Positions 8,372 through 17,176 of a DNA stretch of 64,000 nt are shown here, in pieces. The notes beneath the pieces were generated by a model. That model was not told where the DNA came from. It saw only the letters and a list, made by a program, of their open reading frames with translations, and ran no database searches. Source of the stretch: Psychrobacillus sp. FSL K6-4046 (lineage in GTDB: Bacteria; Bacillota; Bacilli; Bacillales_A; Planococcaceae); contig NZ_CP152020.1 in NCBI RefSeq assembly GCF_038624605.1, forward strand, positions 248,001-312,000, read 5' to 3'. Made by a program: the position numbers and the translations under genes. Each line of letters opens with the position of its first letter. The stretch's first letter is position 1.

Positions 8372-9496
8372 TTATTTCTTTCTTCTAATAAGCGATGAAT
8401 TAACCTCGTTCATCGATGCACAACCAGATAATGCTAAAGTAACATCAATATCATTAATCATGTTACGTAATACATGTTCTACTCCTTGCTCGCCGGCAGT
8501 GGCCAAACCATAGATAAAAGGTCTGCCAAGTAAAACTACATCTGCCCCAAGAGCCTTTGCTTTAATGACATCAGAGCCCCGTCTGATACCACTATCCAAT
8601 AACACTGGAATATTCCCCTGAATAACTTCCGCGACGGAGGGGAGTGCCTCTAATGACGAAATACAGCCATCCAGCTGCCTTCCTCCATGATTGGAGACTA
8701 TAATTCCATCGACTCCGTGGAGTAAAGCTTTTCTTGCATCTTCCTCATGAAGGATGCCTTTCAGTAAAATGGGAAGCTTCGTATGCTCCTTAATGGTTTT
8801 AAGATTTTCCCAGGTTAATGAAGGATTAAAGATAATATCAACAATACTTTTAATGACCTCCGGATCGTCAGCGGAAGGGGGGCTAGTAAATCGACCTTGA
8901 AAGACAGGGTCGTATAAGTAGTTAGCAGCCCCTTTTCCCAGTTTTAAAGGAGAATAGCGATTGTTCAAATCACGCTCTCTATTTCCAAGAAGGGAGGTGT
9001 CAATCGTAATGACGATAGCAGAATAACCTGCTTTTTCTGCGCGACGAACCATACTTATCGCCATTTCCTCATCATTGGACCAATACAACTGATACCAGCG
9101 AGGGGTGTCTCCTAGATTAGCGGCAATTTCCTCTAAAGGATAAGAGGATAATGTACTAGCTATAAAAGGGACTCCACATGCTGCAGCAGCACGTGCGGAA
9201 GCCAGTTCACCTTCAGGATGGAAAATACTTTGAACCCCGATTGGTGCTAGTGCAAAAGAGGAAGGGAAGGTAGTTCCCAGCAAAGTAGTGGAGGTGTCTC
9301 GACTGCTCACATCATTTAAATATTGAGGGACGATACACCAATCCTCAAAGGCTGCCTCATTGGCACGAAGGGTGCTTTCATTACCAGCACCACTATGGAC
9401 GTATGTAAACGGTCCTTTTTCAATAGATTTAGAGGCCAATTCTTCTAAAAGAGAAATTGAATGTGGTAACTCCAGCTGTGAAATAGAACGGGTCAT
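8372..9496 (-). CDS. FMN-dependent alpha-hydroxy-acid oxidizing protein (lactate oxidase/2-monooxygenase family)
   Basis: 374 residues with the FMN-dependent 2-hydroxyacid dehydrogenase TIM barrel. Visible landmarks are WYQLYWS, VITIDT, the catalytic-His segment SNHGGRQLDG, and DSGIRRGSDVIKAKALGA followed by GRPFIYG. The family oxidises an L-2-hydroxy acid (lactate, glycolate, mandelate) to the 2-keto acid, or oxidatively decarboxylates it. The start has an ideal AAGGAGG site. It lies 19 bp after livF on the same strand, making it the last gene of the liv-type operon. The imported solute may therefore be, or yield, a 2-hydroxy acid. Confidence 0.9.
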   Translation of the reverse strand: MTRSISQLELPHSISLLEELASKSIEKGPFTYVHSGAGNESTLRANEAAFEDWCIVPQYLNDVSSRDTSTTLLGTTFPSSFALAPIGVQSIFHPEGELASARAAAACGVPFIASTLSSYPLEEIAANLGDTPRWYQLYWSNDEEMAISMVRRAEKAGYSAIVITIDTSLLGNRERDLNNRYSPLKLGKGAANYLYDPVFQGRFTSPPSADDPEVIKSIVDIIFNPSLTWENLKTIKEHTKLPILLKGILHEEDARKALLHGVDGIIVSNHGGRQLDGCISSLEALPSVAEVIQGNIPVLLDSGIRRGSDVIKAKALGADVVLLGRPFIYGLATAGEQGVEHVLRNMINDIDVTLALSGCASMNEVNSSLIRRKK

Positions 9497-9515
9497 ATAA
9501 GCTCCTCCTTAAATA

Positions 9516-10226
9516 CTAACTCGTTTTCTTACCTAAATATGCCTCAACAACTCTTGGGTCTTCTAGTAAGCTATTTGCTTCTCCGTTAATAATGATTTTT
9601 CCGGTTTCCATGACATAGCCATAATCCGCAACCTTGAGTGCCTGCTTTGCATTTTGTTCCACCAACAATACAGTCGTACCGCTAGCTTTAATTTCACGAA
9701 TCATTTTAAAGATATCGGCAACTATTAATGGTGCTAGCCCCATAGAAGGTTCATCTAGCAATAGCAACTTCGGTTTGGATAGCAGTGCTCTTGCGATGGC
9801 AAGCATTTGCTGCTGCCCACCGGATAAGGTACCGCCTAACTGATCCTCCCGTTCTTTTAAAATAGGGAACTGTTCCATAACATTTTCCAAATCTTTTTTT
9901 ATGTCCTTATCATTCCTGTGATAAGCTCCCATTTCCAGGTTCTCTAGAACGGTCATGCTAGAAAGGATAGCCCTTCCCTCAGGGACAAGGGCAATACCTT
10001 TTCTGACAAGCTGGTCAGGTCTCATGCCAGTAATGTTCTCACCTAAAAACTCAACAGTTCCTTTTTGAGGCTTTAGTAGGCCAGTAATTGTTTTCATCGT
10101 TGTCGTTTTCCCAGCACCGTTTGCACCGAGGAGGGTGACAACCTGACCCTGCTCTACGACAAGGTTTACATTTTTAAGAGCTTGTATTTTTCCATAAAAT
10201 GTTTCAATTCCTGTTACCTTAAGCAA
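9516..10226 (-). CDS. livF: Branched-chain-type ABC transporter ATP-binding protein LivF
   Basis: About 236 residues. It has Walker A GANGAGKTT, signature LSGGQQQML and Walker B LLLLDEPSMGLAP, with the short size and PSMGLAPL wording typical of LivF. It energises import together with LivG. TTG 10226 is preferred because AGGAGG overlaps the ATG at 10235 but is well spaced for the TTG, giving an MLKVTGIETFYGK start like other LivF proteins. It overlaps the end of livG by 8 bp. Confidence 0.92.
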   Translation of the reverse strand: MLKVTGIETFYGKIQALKNVNLVVEQGQVVTLLGANGAGKTTTMKTITGLLKPQKGTVEFLGENITGMRPDQLVRKGIALVPEGRAILSSMTVLENLEMGAYHRNDKDIKKDLENVMEQFPILKEREDQLGGTLSGGQQQMLAIARALLSKPKLLLLDEPSMGLAPLIVADIFKMIREIKASGTTVLLVEQNAKQALKVADYGYVMETGKIIINGEANSLLEDPRVVEAYLGKKTS

Positions 10227-10992
10227 TTTCTTCATCCTCCTCTGATCCGAGGTAAGCTTCTATTACATCCTGATTATTTTGAATTTCAATAGGAGTACCT
10301 TCCGCAAGCTTCTTCCCAAAATTTAAAACTGCAATTCGGTCGCAAAGCTTCATCACAAAAGGCATGTCATGCTCAATCAGTAAAACAGTAACTCCACGCT
10401 TTTGAACTTTTTTTATCAACTCAAATAGGTTCTCTGTTTCTGTTTCATTCATACCGGCTGCAGGCTCATCTAATAATAATAGCTTTGGATTACTTGCCAG
10501 GGCACGGGCTATTTCTAATCTTCGCTGTTGACCGTAAGCTAAGTTCTCTGCAATTGTTTCTTCGTATGGGGAGAGACCCACTAACTCTAACAGCTCCAAA
10601 GCCGCCTCATAATTCCCTTTCTCTTCTTGTTTTTGTGACTTTGTTCTAAGTACACTTTTTAAAACCCCGGATTTATTTCGACAATGGGCACCTACCAATA
10701 CATTTTCCAAAACGGACATTTGAGAAAACAACCTGATGTTTTGAAACGTACGACAGATTCCCTTATCTGTGATTTTATGAGGTTTCATACCTGAAATATT
10801 TTTCCCTAGAAATAAGATTTCTCCAGAGGTAGGGGCGAACATATTAGTTATTATATTGAACATGGTTGTTTTACCAGCCCCATTAGGTCCGATTAATCCG
10901 AAAATTTCTCCTTCGTTGATTTGGAATGAAACGTCCGTTAAGGCTGAGATTCCACCAAAGTTTTTAGTTATATTTTTTAACTCTAATACCAT
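10219..10992 (-). CDS. livG: Branched-chain-type ABC transporter ATP-binding protein LivG
   Basis: 257 residues. It has Walker A GPNGAGKTT, signature LAYGQQRRLEIARAL (the LivG variant of LSGGQ), Walker B LLLLDEPAAGMNETE, and the C-terminal LNFGKKLAEGTP stretch typical of LivG. It overlaps the 3' end of livM by 29 bp and is followed by livF, so translation is probably coupled. The AAAAGGAGGG site lies inside livM. Confidence 0.93.
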   Translation of the reverse strand: MVLELKNITKNFGGISALTDVSFQINEGEIFGLIGPNGAGKTTMFNIITNMFAPTSGEILFLGKNISGMKPHKITDKGICRTFQNIRLFSQMSVLENVLVGAHCRNKSGVLKSVLRTKSQKQEEKGNYEAALELLELVGLSPYEETIAENLAYGQQRRLEIARALASNPKLLLLDEPAAGMNETETENLFELIKKVQKRGVTVLLIEHDMPFVMKLCDRIAVLNFGKKLAEGTPIEIQNNQDVIEAYLGSEEDEEIA

Positions 10993-11944
10993 TGGAATCC
11001 CTCCTTTTAAATGTAAATGTTCGTTTTAGCCAATTTAATACGGGAACATCTATAATTCCTTGTGGGCGGAAAGCCATCAATACAATTAGAATAATCCCGT
11101 AAATCATATATCGATATTCACTAATAAATCGTAATGCCTCTGGAAGCAATGTCATAAAGGTTGCTCCGAATATTGCTCCCCATATAACCTCGCTTCCACC
11201 AAAAATGGAGAAGATTAAAATATCAATGGCACGGTGATAAGCAAAGTCTGCAGGACTGATATAAGCTAATACATGTGCGTAAAGAGCACCAGCAAAGCCA
11301 GCCAAAATTGCACCTTGTGTAAAGGACAATACTTTGTAATAAGTGATATTAATACCCATTGCTTCTGCCGCTTTTTCATCCATTTTAATGGCAGCGTATG
11401 CTCTACCAACACGTGACTTGTTCTGCCTGATAAAAAACCAAACGATAAATATAGTAATGATCAGTAAAACAAGTACTACTATTAAATAAATAGCTTGATT
11501 GTTTTTAAGTCCAAGCATATCGGGATCAAATCCTAAATCTCTTAAAAATTGAAACAGCTCTCTACCAAGATGAGGTATACCAGACAAGCCAATCGAGCCC
11601 TTGGTCACGGAGTCCCAGTTCACAAAAATTACTCGAAGTACTTCTCCAAAACCGAGTGTTGCAATAGCTAGATAAACTCCACTCAATCTTAATGCAGGAA
11701 TACCAATTAAAATTCCGAAAGCTCCTGCAACTACTGCTCCCAAAACAATACTTAAATAAAGAGGGACCTCAAAGTTGATCGTTAGGAGTGCAGAAGTATA
11801 GGCTCCGATACCCATGAAACCTGCATTTCCTAAAGATAATTGCCCGGAGGAAAGCGTTATGTAAATGCTTATCCCTAAGATAATATTGATAAGAATAAAA
11901 GAGATAATCTGTAAATAGTATGGGTTTAAAATTTCTCCTAGCAT
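10964..11944 (-). CDS. livM: Branched-chain-type ABC transporter permease LivM
   Basis: 326 residues, strongly hydrophobic, with about eight or nine predicted membrane segments. The segment GINITYYKVLSFTQGAILAGFAGALYAH is the permease loop that contacts the ATPase. The family pairs with LivH to form the channel. It is 7 bp after livH. Its charged C-terminus overlaps livG. Confidence 0.93.
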   Translation of the reverse strand: MLGEILNPYYLQIISFILINIILGISIYITLSSGQLSLGNAGFMGIGAYTSALLTINFEVPLYLSIVLGAVVAGAFGILIGIPALRLSGVYLAIATLGFGEVLRVIFVNWDSVTKGSIGLSGIPHLGRELFQFLRDLGFDPDMLGLKNNQAIYLIVVLVLLIITIFIVWFFIRQNKSRVGRAYAAIKMDEKAAEAMGINITYYKVLSFTQGAILAGFAGALYAHVLAYISPADFAYHRAIDILIFSIFGGSEVIWGAIFGATFMTLLPEALRFISEYRYMIYGIILIVLMAFRPQGIIDVPVLNWLKRTFTFKRRDSNGIRVKKYN

Positions 11945-11951
11945 ATGATCA

Positions 11952-12836
11952 TCACCTTCCTACCTCAGCAGTTTTCTTGCCGAAAATACCCTGTGGACGT
12001 ATGAGAAGGATAAAGATAATAGCAACGAAGGCAACGGCATCTCTATACCCAGAATCTCCGTAGGCAACAATCATTGTTTCAGAAAGACCAAGGAGTAATC
12101 CTCCAACCATCGCACCTTTTACATTTCCCATACCGCCTAATATGATAATGGCTAAGCCTTTTAAGCCCATGGACAAGCCCATCTGTGGATTAACGGAGTT
12201 AAAGGCCATACCTACTAGAATTCCTGCTATTCCACCCAGGGCAGAGGCAAGTATGACAGTTGTTGTAATAGTACGTTTCGTGTTTACACCAAGTAGACTA
12301 GCAGTCTCTAAGTTTTCGGCAGTAGCGCGCAGTGCCTTTCCAGCTTTCGTTTTAGAGAGCCAATACGAAAGTACGATCATAAGGGTAATAGAAATCGCAA
12401 AGATTAAAATCTGTACTAAATAAATAGTGATGGAACCAACTTGGATTTGAATTTGTGCAAAAGAATGTCGAAACGGATGATTACCGGCTCCAAACAAATG
12501 ATGCGAAAGGTTCTCCAACAAAATGGAAACCCCAATAGTGCTGATTAAAGGGGCTAGATGTGAAACACCCTGCTTCCCTCGAAGCGGTCGAAGTGCAATC
12601 TTTTCTAACAAATAGCCCAAGATTGCGGTAACGATTACTGCAGAAAGAAATGCTACCCAAAGTGGTAATCCTAATACGCTAGTTACCAACACCCCTATAA
12701 AAGCACCTATCATGAAAATTTCTCCATGAGCCATGTTAATAATGCCGAGTACACCAAAGACAAGTGTAAATCCAAGGGCAACAATAGCATAAATGCTTCC
12801 AAGTGTTATACCGTTAATAATTTGTTCTAAAAGCAT
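11952..12836 (-). CDS. livH: Branched-chain-type ABC transporter permease LivH
   Basis: 294 residues, multi-spanning. The N-terminal GSIYAIVALGFTLVFGVLGIINMAHGE is the hallmark of LivH-type permeases, and the loop EN-L-ETASLLGVNTKR is the ATPase contact. It is separated from the binding-protein gene by a hairpin that probably lowers its expression relative to that gene. The ribosome site is GAAAGGGTGAG. Confidence 0.93.
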   Translation of the reverse strand: MLLEQIINGITLGSIYAIVALGFTLVFGVLGIINMAHGEIFMIGAFIGVLVTSVLGLPLWVAFLSAVIVTAILGYLLEKIALRPLRGKQGVSHLAPLISTIGVSILLENLSHHLFGAGNHPFRHSFAQIQIQVGSITIYLVQILIFAISITLMIVLSYWLSKTKAGKALRATAENLETASLLGVNTKRTITTTVILASALGGIAGILVGMAFNSVNPQMGLSMGLKGLAIIILGGMGNVKGAMVGGLLLGLSETMIVAYGDSGYRDAVAFVAIIFILLIRPQGIFGKKTAEVGR

Positions 12837-12857
12837 GAAAGCTCACCCTTTCAAAAT

Positions 12858-12884
12858 AAGGTAAGGGCTATTCACCCTTACCTT
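12858..12884 (-). terminator. Intra-operon hairpin (partial terminator) between binding protein and livH
   Basis: A perfect 10-bp stem AAGGTAAGGG / CCCTTACCTT with a 7-base loop, followed on the minus strand by TTATTTTG. Such sites usually let only part of the transcripts through, or protect the upstream mRNA, giving more binding protein than permease. Confidence 0.65.
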
Positions 12885-12905
12885 TCATCGTTAGATTTTA
12901 TTTAC

Positions 12906-14060
12906 TTACTCAAATAATTTAAATTCCCCATCCTGAATGATCAGTACAGTAGGGTCCATGATTACATCGCCATCTTCGTCAAAAGAGATCTTACCAAGAA
13001 TACCTTCTAAATCTTTTATTTCAGCTAGAGCATCACGGAGTGCATCACGATCTGCTTCCCCAGCATTTTTTAGTGCCTCTGCGTAAATATAAAGAGCATC
13101 ATAGGCCTGTGCAGCAAATTGGTCTGGCTTGTGCCCATACGCTGTCTCATATTTCTCTACAAAAGCCTTTACTTTTTCATCGGGTTTATCAGCAAACCAA
13201 GGAGTTGCAACGATTAATCCGTTAGCTGCTTCCCCAGCAATCTCAATTACTTGAGGTGAGTTGAAACCATTCCCTCCTACAAAAGGAACTTCAATTCCCA
13301 TTTTTCTCGCTTGATCCATAATAACGGCCCCCTCATTGTAGAGAGCAGAAGCCAAAATTAAATCTGGCTGAAGATCTTTAATCTTAGTAAGCTGCGCATT
13401 ATAGTCAGACTGTCCTTTTTGGAATGTCTCGATTGTTAATATTTCTAGTCCCATGTTTTCAGCCTCAGCCTTCATCGTATCGAATCCAGATTGAGTGAAT
13501 AAGTCATCGTTTCCATATAAAATGGCCACTTTTTTAGCGCCGTATTTGTCTACTGCCTTCTCTAATGCTGCTGGAATAGCCAAAGATTCCGGTATAGAGT
13601 TACGGAATACATAATCCCCAATTTGAGGAATACCAGCGGCTGTAGTCGATGTTCCCATAATTGGAATACCATTAATATCAGCCTCAGGGCCAACAACGTT
13701 CATTTCCGTACTTAACGTTGGTCCTATAATGGCAACAATGTCATCCTGACTCATTAATTTTTGGCCAACTGATAATGCCTGCTCTTGTTTTCCGACAGAA
13801 TCCTCGATAACAAGCTCAATCTTTACGTCGCCCTTTTCATTAATTTCTTCTAAAGCTAGCTTTAATCCATTTGTAATCGCTTCCCCATAAGCTGCGCCTG
13901 GACCTGTCATGTAAGAAATAACCCCTATTTTGGCTGAAATCGTGCCATTAGCGTCCTTACTGCCTTCTCCATTTGTAGACTCCCCAGTTCCACAAGCTGC
14001 CAGGAAAACTAACATCGTAACGGTAAAAATAATAGATAACTTTTTAAAAACATTTCCCAT
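12906..14060 (-). CDS. ABC transporter substrate-binding lipoprotein, LivJ/LivK (amide/branched-chain) type
   Basis: 384 residues with a lipoprotein signal ending LVFLAAC, then a type I periplasmic-binding fold. Landmarks are IGVISYMTGPGAAYG, IIGPTLSTEMNVV, and FVGGNGFNSPQVIEIAG. It captures the solute outside the membrane and feeds LivHMGF. It is the first gene of the operon. The solute is not determined: this fold binds Leu/Ile/Val, amides, urea or aromatic acids. The downstream hydroxyacid oxidase hints at an organic acid. Confidence 0.9.
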   Translation of the reverse strand: MGNVFKKLSIIFTVTMLVFLAACGTGESTNGEGSKDANGTISAKIGVISYMTGPGAAYGEAITNGLKLALEEINEKGDVKIELVIEDSVGKQEQALSVGQKLMSQDDIVAIIGPTLSTEMNVVGPEADINGIPIMGTSTTAAGIPQIGDYVFRNSIPESLAIPAALEKAVDKYGAKKVAILYGNDDLFTQSGFDTMKAEAENMGLEILTIETFQKGQSDYNAQLTKIKDLQPDLILASALYNEGAVIMDQARKMGIEVPFVGGNGFNSPQVIEIAGEAANGLIVATPWFADKPDEKVKAFVEKYETAYGHKPDQFAAQAYDALYIYAEALKNAGEADRDALRDALAEIKDLEGILGKISFDEDGDVIMDPTVLIIQDGEFKLFE

Positions 14061-14578
14061 ACCCCAAACCCCCTAAAAAAGATTTATAAAACATATATCT
14101 ATATTAAAACTATTAACTCCATAATGTAAAGTTAATATTTTGAATAATTGAAATAATAAAATAATAATATATTGATATATGAAATATAGAACTAGTCATG
14201 TAAATAGAGGTTTCAAAGAAAAGATTAATAAGATTAAATTATTTAAAAATAAAGCTATTACGTATAAAACTAGTAGGGTGTATCTTACATAAATTCAAGT
14301 TTGCTTCTGACTTTGCTGTCCAAAAGATCAAGATTGGCCCAAACGCTTTTATTTACAAAGATCAACTTCTTCGTGAGCCTTTTATCACAATATAACTTAA
14401 AATTCAATTACTTTGGAATTATTTGTTGTTTATAATAGAGTTCTGACTTTACCTCTATATACAAAAATGGAATATTATAACTAATATTAATTTTTAAAAG
14501 GAGGAGTTTTATGTGCAGAGGCAAGCAAACAGGGGATGGTTGTAAGGTCGTTAGAAGAGCTAAAAGGAAAAGCATACT
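14061..14578. other. Non-coding interval upstream of the LXG toxin operon
   Basis: A 518-bp, very AT-rich interval. It holds the divergent promoter areas of the liv operon and the toxin genes and a short leader ORF (14511-14582). An orphan open stretch at 14279-14395 (38 codons, ending DQLLREPFITI) has no start or ribosome site and could be a gene remnant. Nothing else is supported. Confidence 0.4.
14408..14436 (+). promoter_or_regulatory. Candidate promoter of the LXG toxin operon
   Basis: TTACTT and a perfect TATAAT (14431-14436) are separated by 17 bp, about 75 bp before the AGGAGG site at 14500. The -35 match is weak (3 of 6). Confidence 0.45.
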
Positions 14579-14582
14579 ATGA
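14511..14582 (+). CDS. Short leader ORF (23 aa) overlapping the LXG toxin start
   Basis: ATG 14511 follows an ideal site (AAAAGGAGG, 6-base spacing). It encodes MCRGKQTGDGCKVVRRAKRK plus three residues, very basic. Its TGA overlaps the toxin ATG as ATGA, a translational-coupling arrangement. The toxin itself has no good ribosome site of its own, so the leader may decide toxin translation. Another frame through the same bases reads SLEELKGKAYYEN, so a frameshifted remnant of a small LXG-accessory gene is the alternative. Confidence 0.4.
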   Translation: MCRGKQTGDGCKVVRRAKRKSIL

Positions 14583-16096
14583 AAATATTAGATGTAGACT
14601 TATTAGAAAATGGACTTCAGCGGATTGGGAATCAACAGGAGAGATTAAGAGCTGAAATGACTGCTATACAGCAATCGATCGAGGTATTAATTGCTATGGA
14701 CGAAGTACTGAAAGGGAAAGGAGGAACAGCGATAAGGTCCTTCTATGAAGAGTGTCACCTCCCTCTTCATCAAACCTTTCAATTGTTTTCTCAACATTTT
14801 TCAGAAACCTTAGTGAATATAAATAATGCTTTAGAATCACTGGAGTCAAGCACAGAAGGCTATATAGTGGAAACGTATTTGGAGGGTGAAATAGAGACAG
14901 GGCTGACGAGTATCTCACAACTCACTAGTGATTTAACTAACCAATCAAATGACATTATGAATCAAGTTAGCGATATTGTACCCCTTCCTCACTTAGATGA
15001 TAGTCTGGTGCAAGAAGGAGTAAGTAATGCAAGAAAAAGTAAAGATGAAACGATAGACAAGCTTCATGAGTTTGATTCCTCTCAAAAAAATGCATTATCC
15101 TCTATAGAGGAAGGTATTAATTTAATGAATCAATGGGTTTCTATGATTGAATCATTATTTTTATCCGGACGTACAGATATGAGATTTGAGACGAACCAAT
15201 GGAAAGCATTGACGTTGAACAGTGAATTAAAAGATATAGTAGATTCGAAGACCTATCCAATGATTACTTGTACTGCAGGAGACAATGTAGACGAATTAAT
15301 AGGGACAGAGATTGATCCGGAGATACTGAGCATTATGGAAAATGGTAGAATTAAATCAGTTGAAGGGGAACCGGATGAAACTATGTTGTTTGTCAGGTAT
15401 CATGCTTATGACAATGGACTTATCGTAAAAGAGTTTCAAAAAATTGAATCCGATCAAATTCAATATGAAATAGTATCCAAGGTAGAAGAAGCACAGGAGT
15501 CAGAGGATAAAAACGGTTTTGAAATGGTCGCTGATTTTCTGATTATGGATGATATCAGAACATTAACAGATCCAAATGCATCTTTTTTAGATAAAGGAAT
15601 AGCTGCCGCCTCTGTTATCCCTATTCCTGTTGGAAAACTTGTAAAAGGCGGTTCGGCAGCAGTCAAAGCTATAGACAACGCTGCTGATGCTTCAAAGGCA
15701 GCAGATAAGGTTAGAGATGCTTCTAAAATTGTAGATGAGTTACCTCCTATAGAAAATGGACCATATATAAAAAATGGAAAACCACGTGGAAGACCACAAT
15801 TATCAGGTGACAAAAAATTAGAATTTGAACGGAAGGTATATGACGACAATGTTGGACCTGATGGCATTTTACGTGATCCAAATACAATGGAGGTCCTTGA
15901 CTGGAAGCCTGGTCAACCAAGAAGAGGTGCAGTAGACTTTGGACATCGCCAAGGTTATGAGTATCATCCTATGTTTGAAAAATATAGAAATCGTGAAATA
16001 ACTTTAGACGAGTTGAAAGAGTTCCAATTTAATCCCGAAAACTTTAGGATAGAGAGTCCTGGAGCAAATAGGAGTCGTAAATTCGAAGGGAAATGA
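14579..16096 (+). CDS. LXG-domain polymorphic toxin with GH-E/HNH-type nuclease C-terminus
   Basis: 505 residues. Residues 1-210 form the helical LXG-type N-terminus (MKILDVDLLENGL..., coiled-coil rich), which targets proteins to the type VIIb (Ess/Yuk) secretion machine. A spacer with an Ala-rich DxGIAAASVIPIPVGK segment follows near 340-360, as in many pre-toxin regions. The C-terminal 110 residues read RGRPQL...GILRDPNTMEVLDWKPGQPRR, then GAVDFGHRQGYEYHP and ESPGANRSRKFEG. This matches the HNH/Endonuclease VII GH-E toxin style, predicted to cut nucleic acid in a competing cell. Two immunity-like genes follow at once. Confidence 0.85.
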   Translation: MKILDVDLLENGLQRIGNQQERLRAEMTAIQQSIEVLIAMDEVLKGKGGTAIRSFYEECHLPLHQTFQLFSQHFSETLVNINNALESLESSTEGYIVETYLEGEIETGLTSISQLTSDLTNQSNDIMNQVSDIVPLPHLDDSLVQEGVSNARKSKDETIDKLHEFDSSQKNALSSIEEGINLMNQWVSMIESLFLSGRTDMRFETNQWKALTLNSELKDIVDSKTYPMITCTAGDNVDELIGTEIDPEILSIMENGRIKSVEGEPDETMLFVRYHAYDNGLIVKEFQKIESDQIQYEIVSKVEEAQESEDKNGFEMVADFLIMDDIRTLTDPNASFLDKGIAAASVIPIPVGKLVKGGSAAVKAIDNAADASKAADKVRDASKIVDELPPIENGPYIKNGKPRGRPQLSGDKKLEFERKVYDDNVGPDGILRDPNTMEVLDWKPGQPRRGAVDFGHRQGYEYHPMFEKYRNREITLDELKEFQFNPENFRIESPGANRSRKFEGK

Positions 16097-16103
16097 TAAC
16101 GAT

Positions 16104-16640
16104 ATGAAAATAACAAATGTGTTTGATGCAGTACTAAAAGGAACCTTTGAGGATTTTAAAAGTTTCTATAATGGAGAAGTAAATCAGATAAATCCACATA
16201 GCAAGTTAAATTTATTGTCTACCGCAATGCTTAATTATGAGAAACCCAATGATAAGCTGGAGATTATTCAGTATCTATTAGAAAATAGTGTAGATATTTC
16301 TTTTACAGATTCTCTATATAAAAGGAATGCTCTACATACTTTCTTTTTTAACGTTATGAAAGGCCCACAAGAATATATGGAACAAGTTGTGAGACTGCTA
16401 GTGGAAAATGGTGTAGAAGTAAACGGTTTAGATAAGTTCAATTCGATTCCCTTAAAGTATGCGATAACAGTTAATAAAAATACTACAGAGGATATGAAAG
16501 GGATTTATTCTTATTTAGTGGAAAAGGGATCTGATGTGAACATTAAGGATACCTTTAATAAATCAATAGTAGACTACGCAAAAGAGTTTCCTTGGAGAAA
16601 TGAATTTTTGGAAATAGTAAAGGAGTATGAGCATGGATAA
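16104..16640 (+). CDS. Ankyrin-repeat-like putative immunity protein
   Basis: 178 residues, 7 bp after the toxin stop. Repeated helical units of ankyrin form are visible: IQYLLENSVDISFTDS, VRLLVENGVEVNGLDKFNSIPLKYAI and YLVEKGSDVNIKDTFNKSIVDYAKEF. Ankyrin immunity proteins are common beside LXG and other polymorphic nuclease toxins and bind the toxin domain in the producer cytosol. No signal peptide is present. Its role is inferred from position and fold. Confidence 0.72.
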   Translation: MKITNVFDAVLKGTFEDFKSFYNGEVNQINPHSKLNLLSTAMLNYEKPNDKLEIIQYLLENSVDISFTDSLYKRNALHTFFFNVMKGPQEYMEQVVRLLVENGVEVNGLDKFNSIPLKYAITVNKNTTEDMKGIYSYLVEKGSDVNIKDTFNKSIVDYAKEFPWRNEFLEIVKEYEHG

Positions 16641-16971
16641 TAAAAATGATGCATATGGCGGCTTCATGGTTTCTAAAAACGTCTTGAATGGAGTGCCAAT
16701 CAGATATAGCTTTAGAGAACCGAGTTCTATACCTCAGTTAAACGGCTGGAATCTTTTCTCGGAGTTAGACGATGATGAATATGTAAACAATCCGGATAAC
16801 TTTGTCATTGTGAATGCTGAAACTATTTATTCTTTAGCACCACAGATGCTAGAAATTTTTGATGCTCCTTACGGGACCGATTTGTTTTGGGTTTATGAAG
16901 AAAACGTACACATCGGTTTTTATGATTTGGTGGCAGATAAGATAACGTCAATTGAACAGATTCTAGCGTAG
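16633..16971 (+). CDS. DUF2185 (Imm33-like) protein, probable immunity protein
   Basis: 112 residues. The wording GGFMVSKNVLNGVPIRYSFRE, then LNGWNLFSELDDDEYVNNPDNFVIVNAETI, is characteristic of the DUF2185/immunity-33 family. ATG 16633 is chosen over 16627 because AAGGAG is 7 bases before it. It overlaps the ankyrin gene by 8 bp, so the two are co-translated. A second immunity gene beside one toxin may be a remnant from another toxin cassette, or protect against a different family member. Confidence 0.78.
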   Translation: MDNKNDAYGGFMVSKNVLNGVPIRYSFREPSSIPQLNGWNLFSELDDDEYVNNPDNFVIVNAETIYSLAPQMLEIFDAPYGTDLFWVYEENVHIGFYDLVADKITSIEQILA

Positions 16972-17033
16972 GCTTAGATGCTCCTAGTTTTGGAGTTTAC
17001 AAAGTTTAAAAATGGATAGGCACAACCATATAG

Positions 17034-17070
17034 GAGGGTGGTCATGACGTGTGTCTTGATCACCCTCTTA
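17034..17070 (+). terminator. Terminator of the toxin-immunity operon
   Basis: The stem GAGGGTGGTCA pairs with TGATCACCCTC (one G-U), with a 12-base loop and TTATT after it. Confidence 0.7.
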
Positions 17071-17135
17071 TTCCTTATATTTCCTACACTTATCTGTCAT
17101 TGACTTTAAAGTAAGTTGTCTATATCGTTAAATGA

Positions 17136-17150
17136 TGATAATGGTTATCA
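17136..17150. promoter_or_regulatory. Fur box upstream of the siderophore ABC operon
   Basis: TGATAATGGTTATCA matches the 7-1-7 Fur operator of Bacillales (TGATAATnATTATCA) with one difference. It is centred about 35 bp before the ATPase gene. It predicts iron-repressed transcription. Confidence 0.8.
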
Positions 17151-17176
17151 ATAAAATTCAGTGAGATAGGATACAT

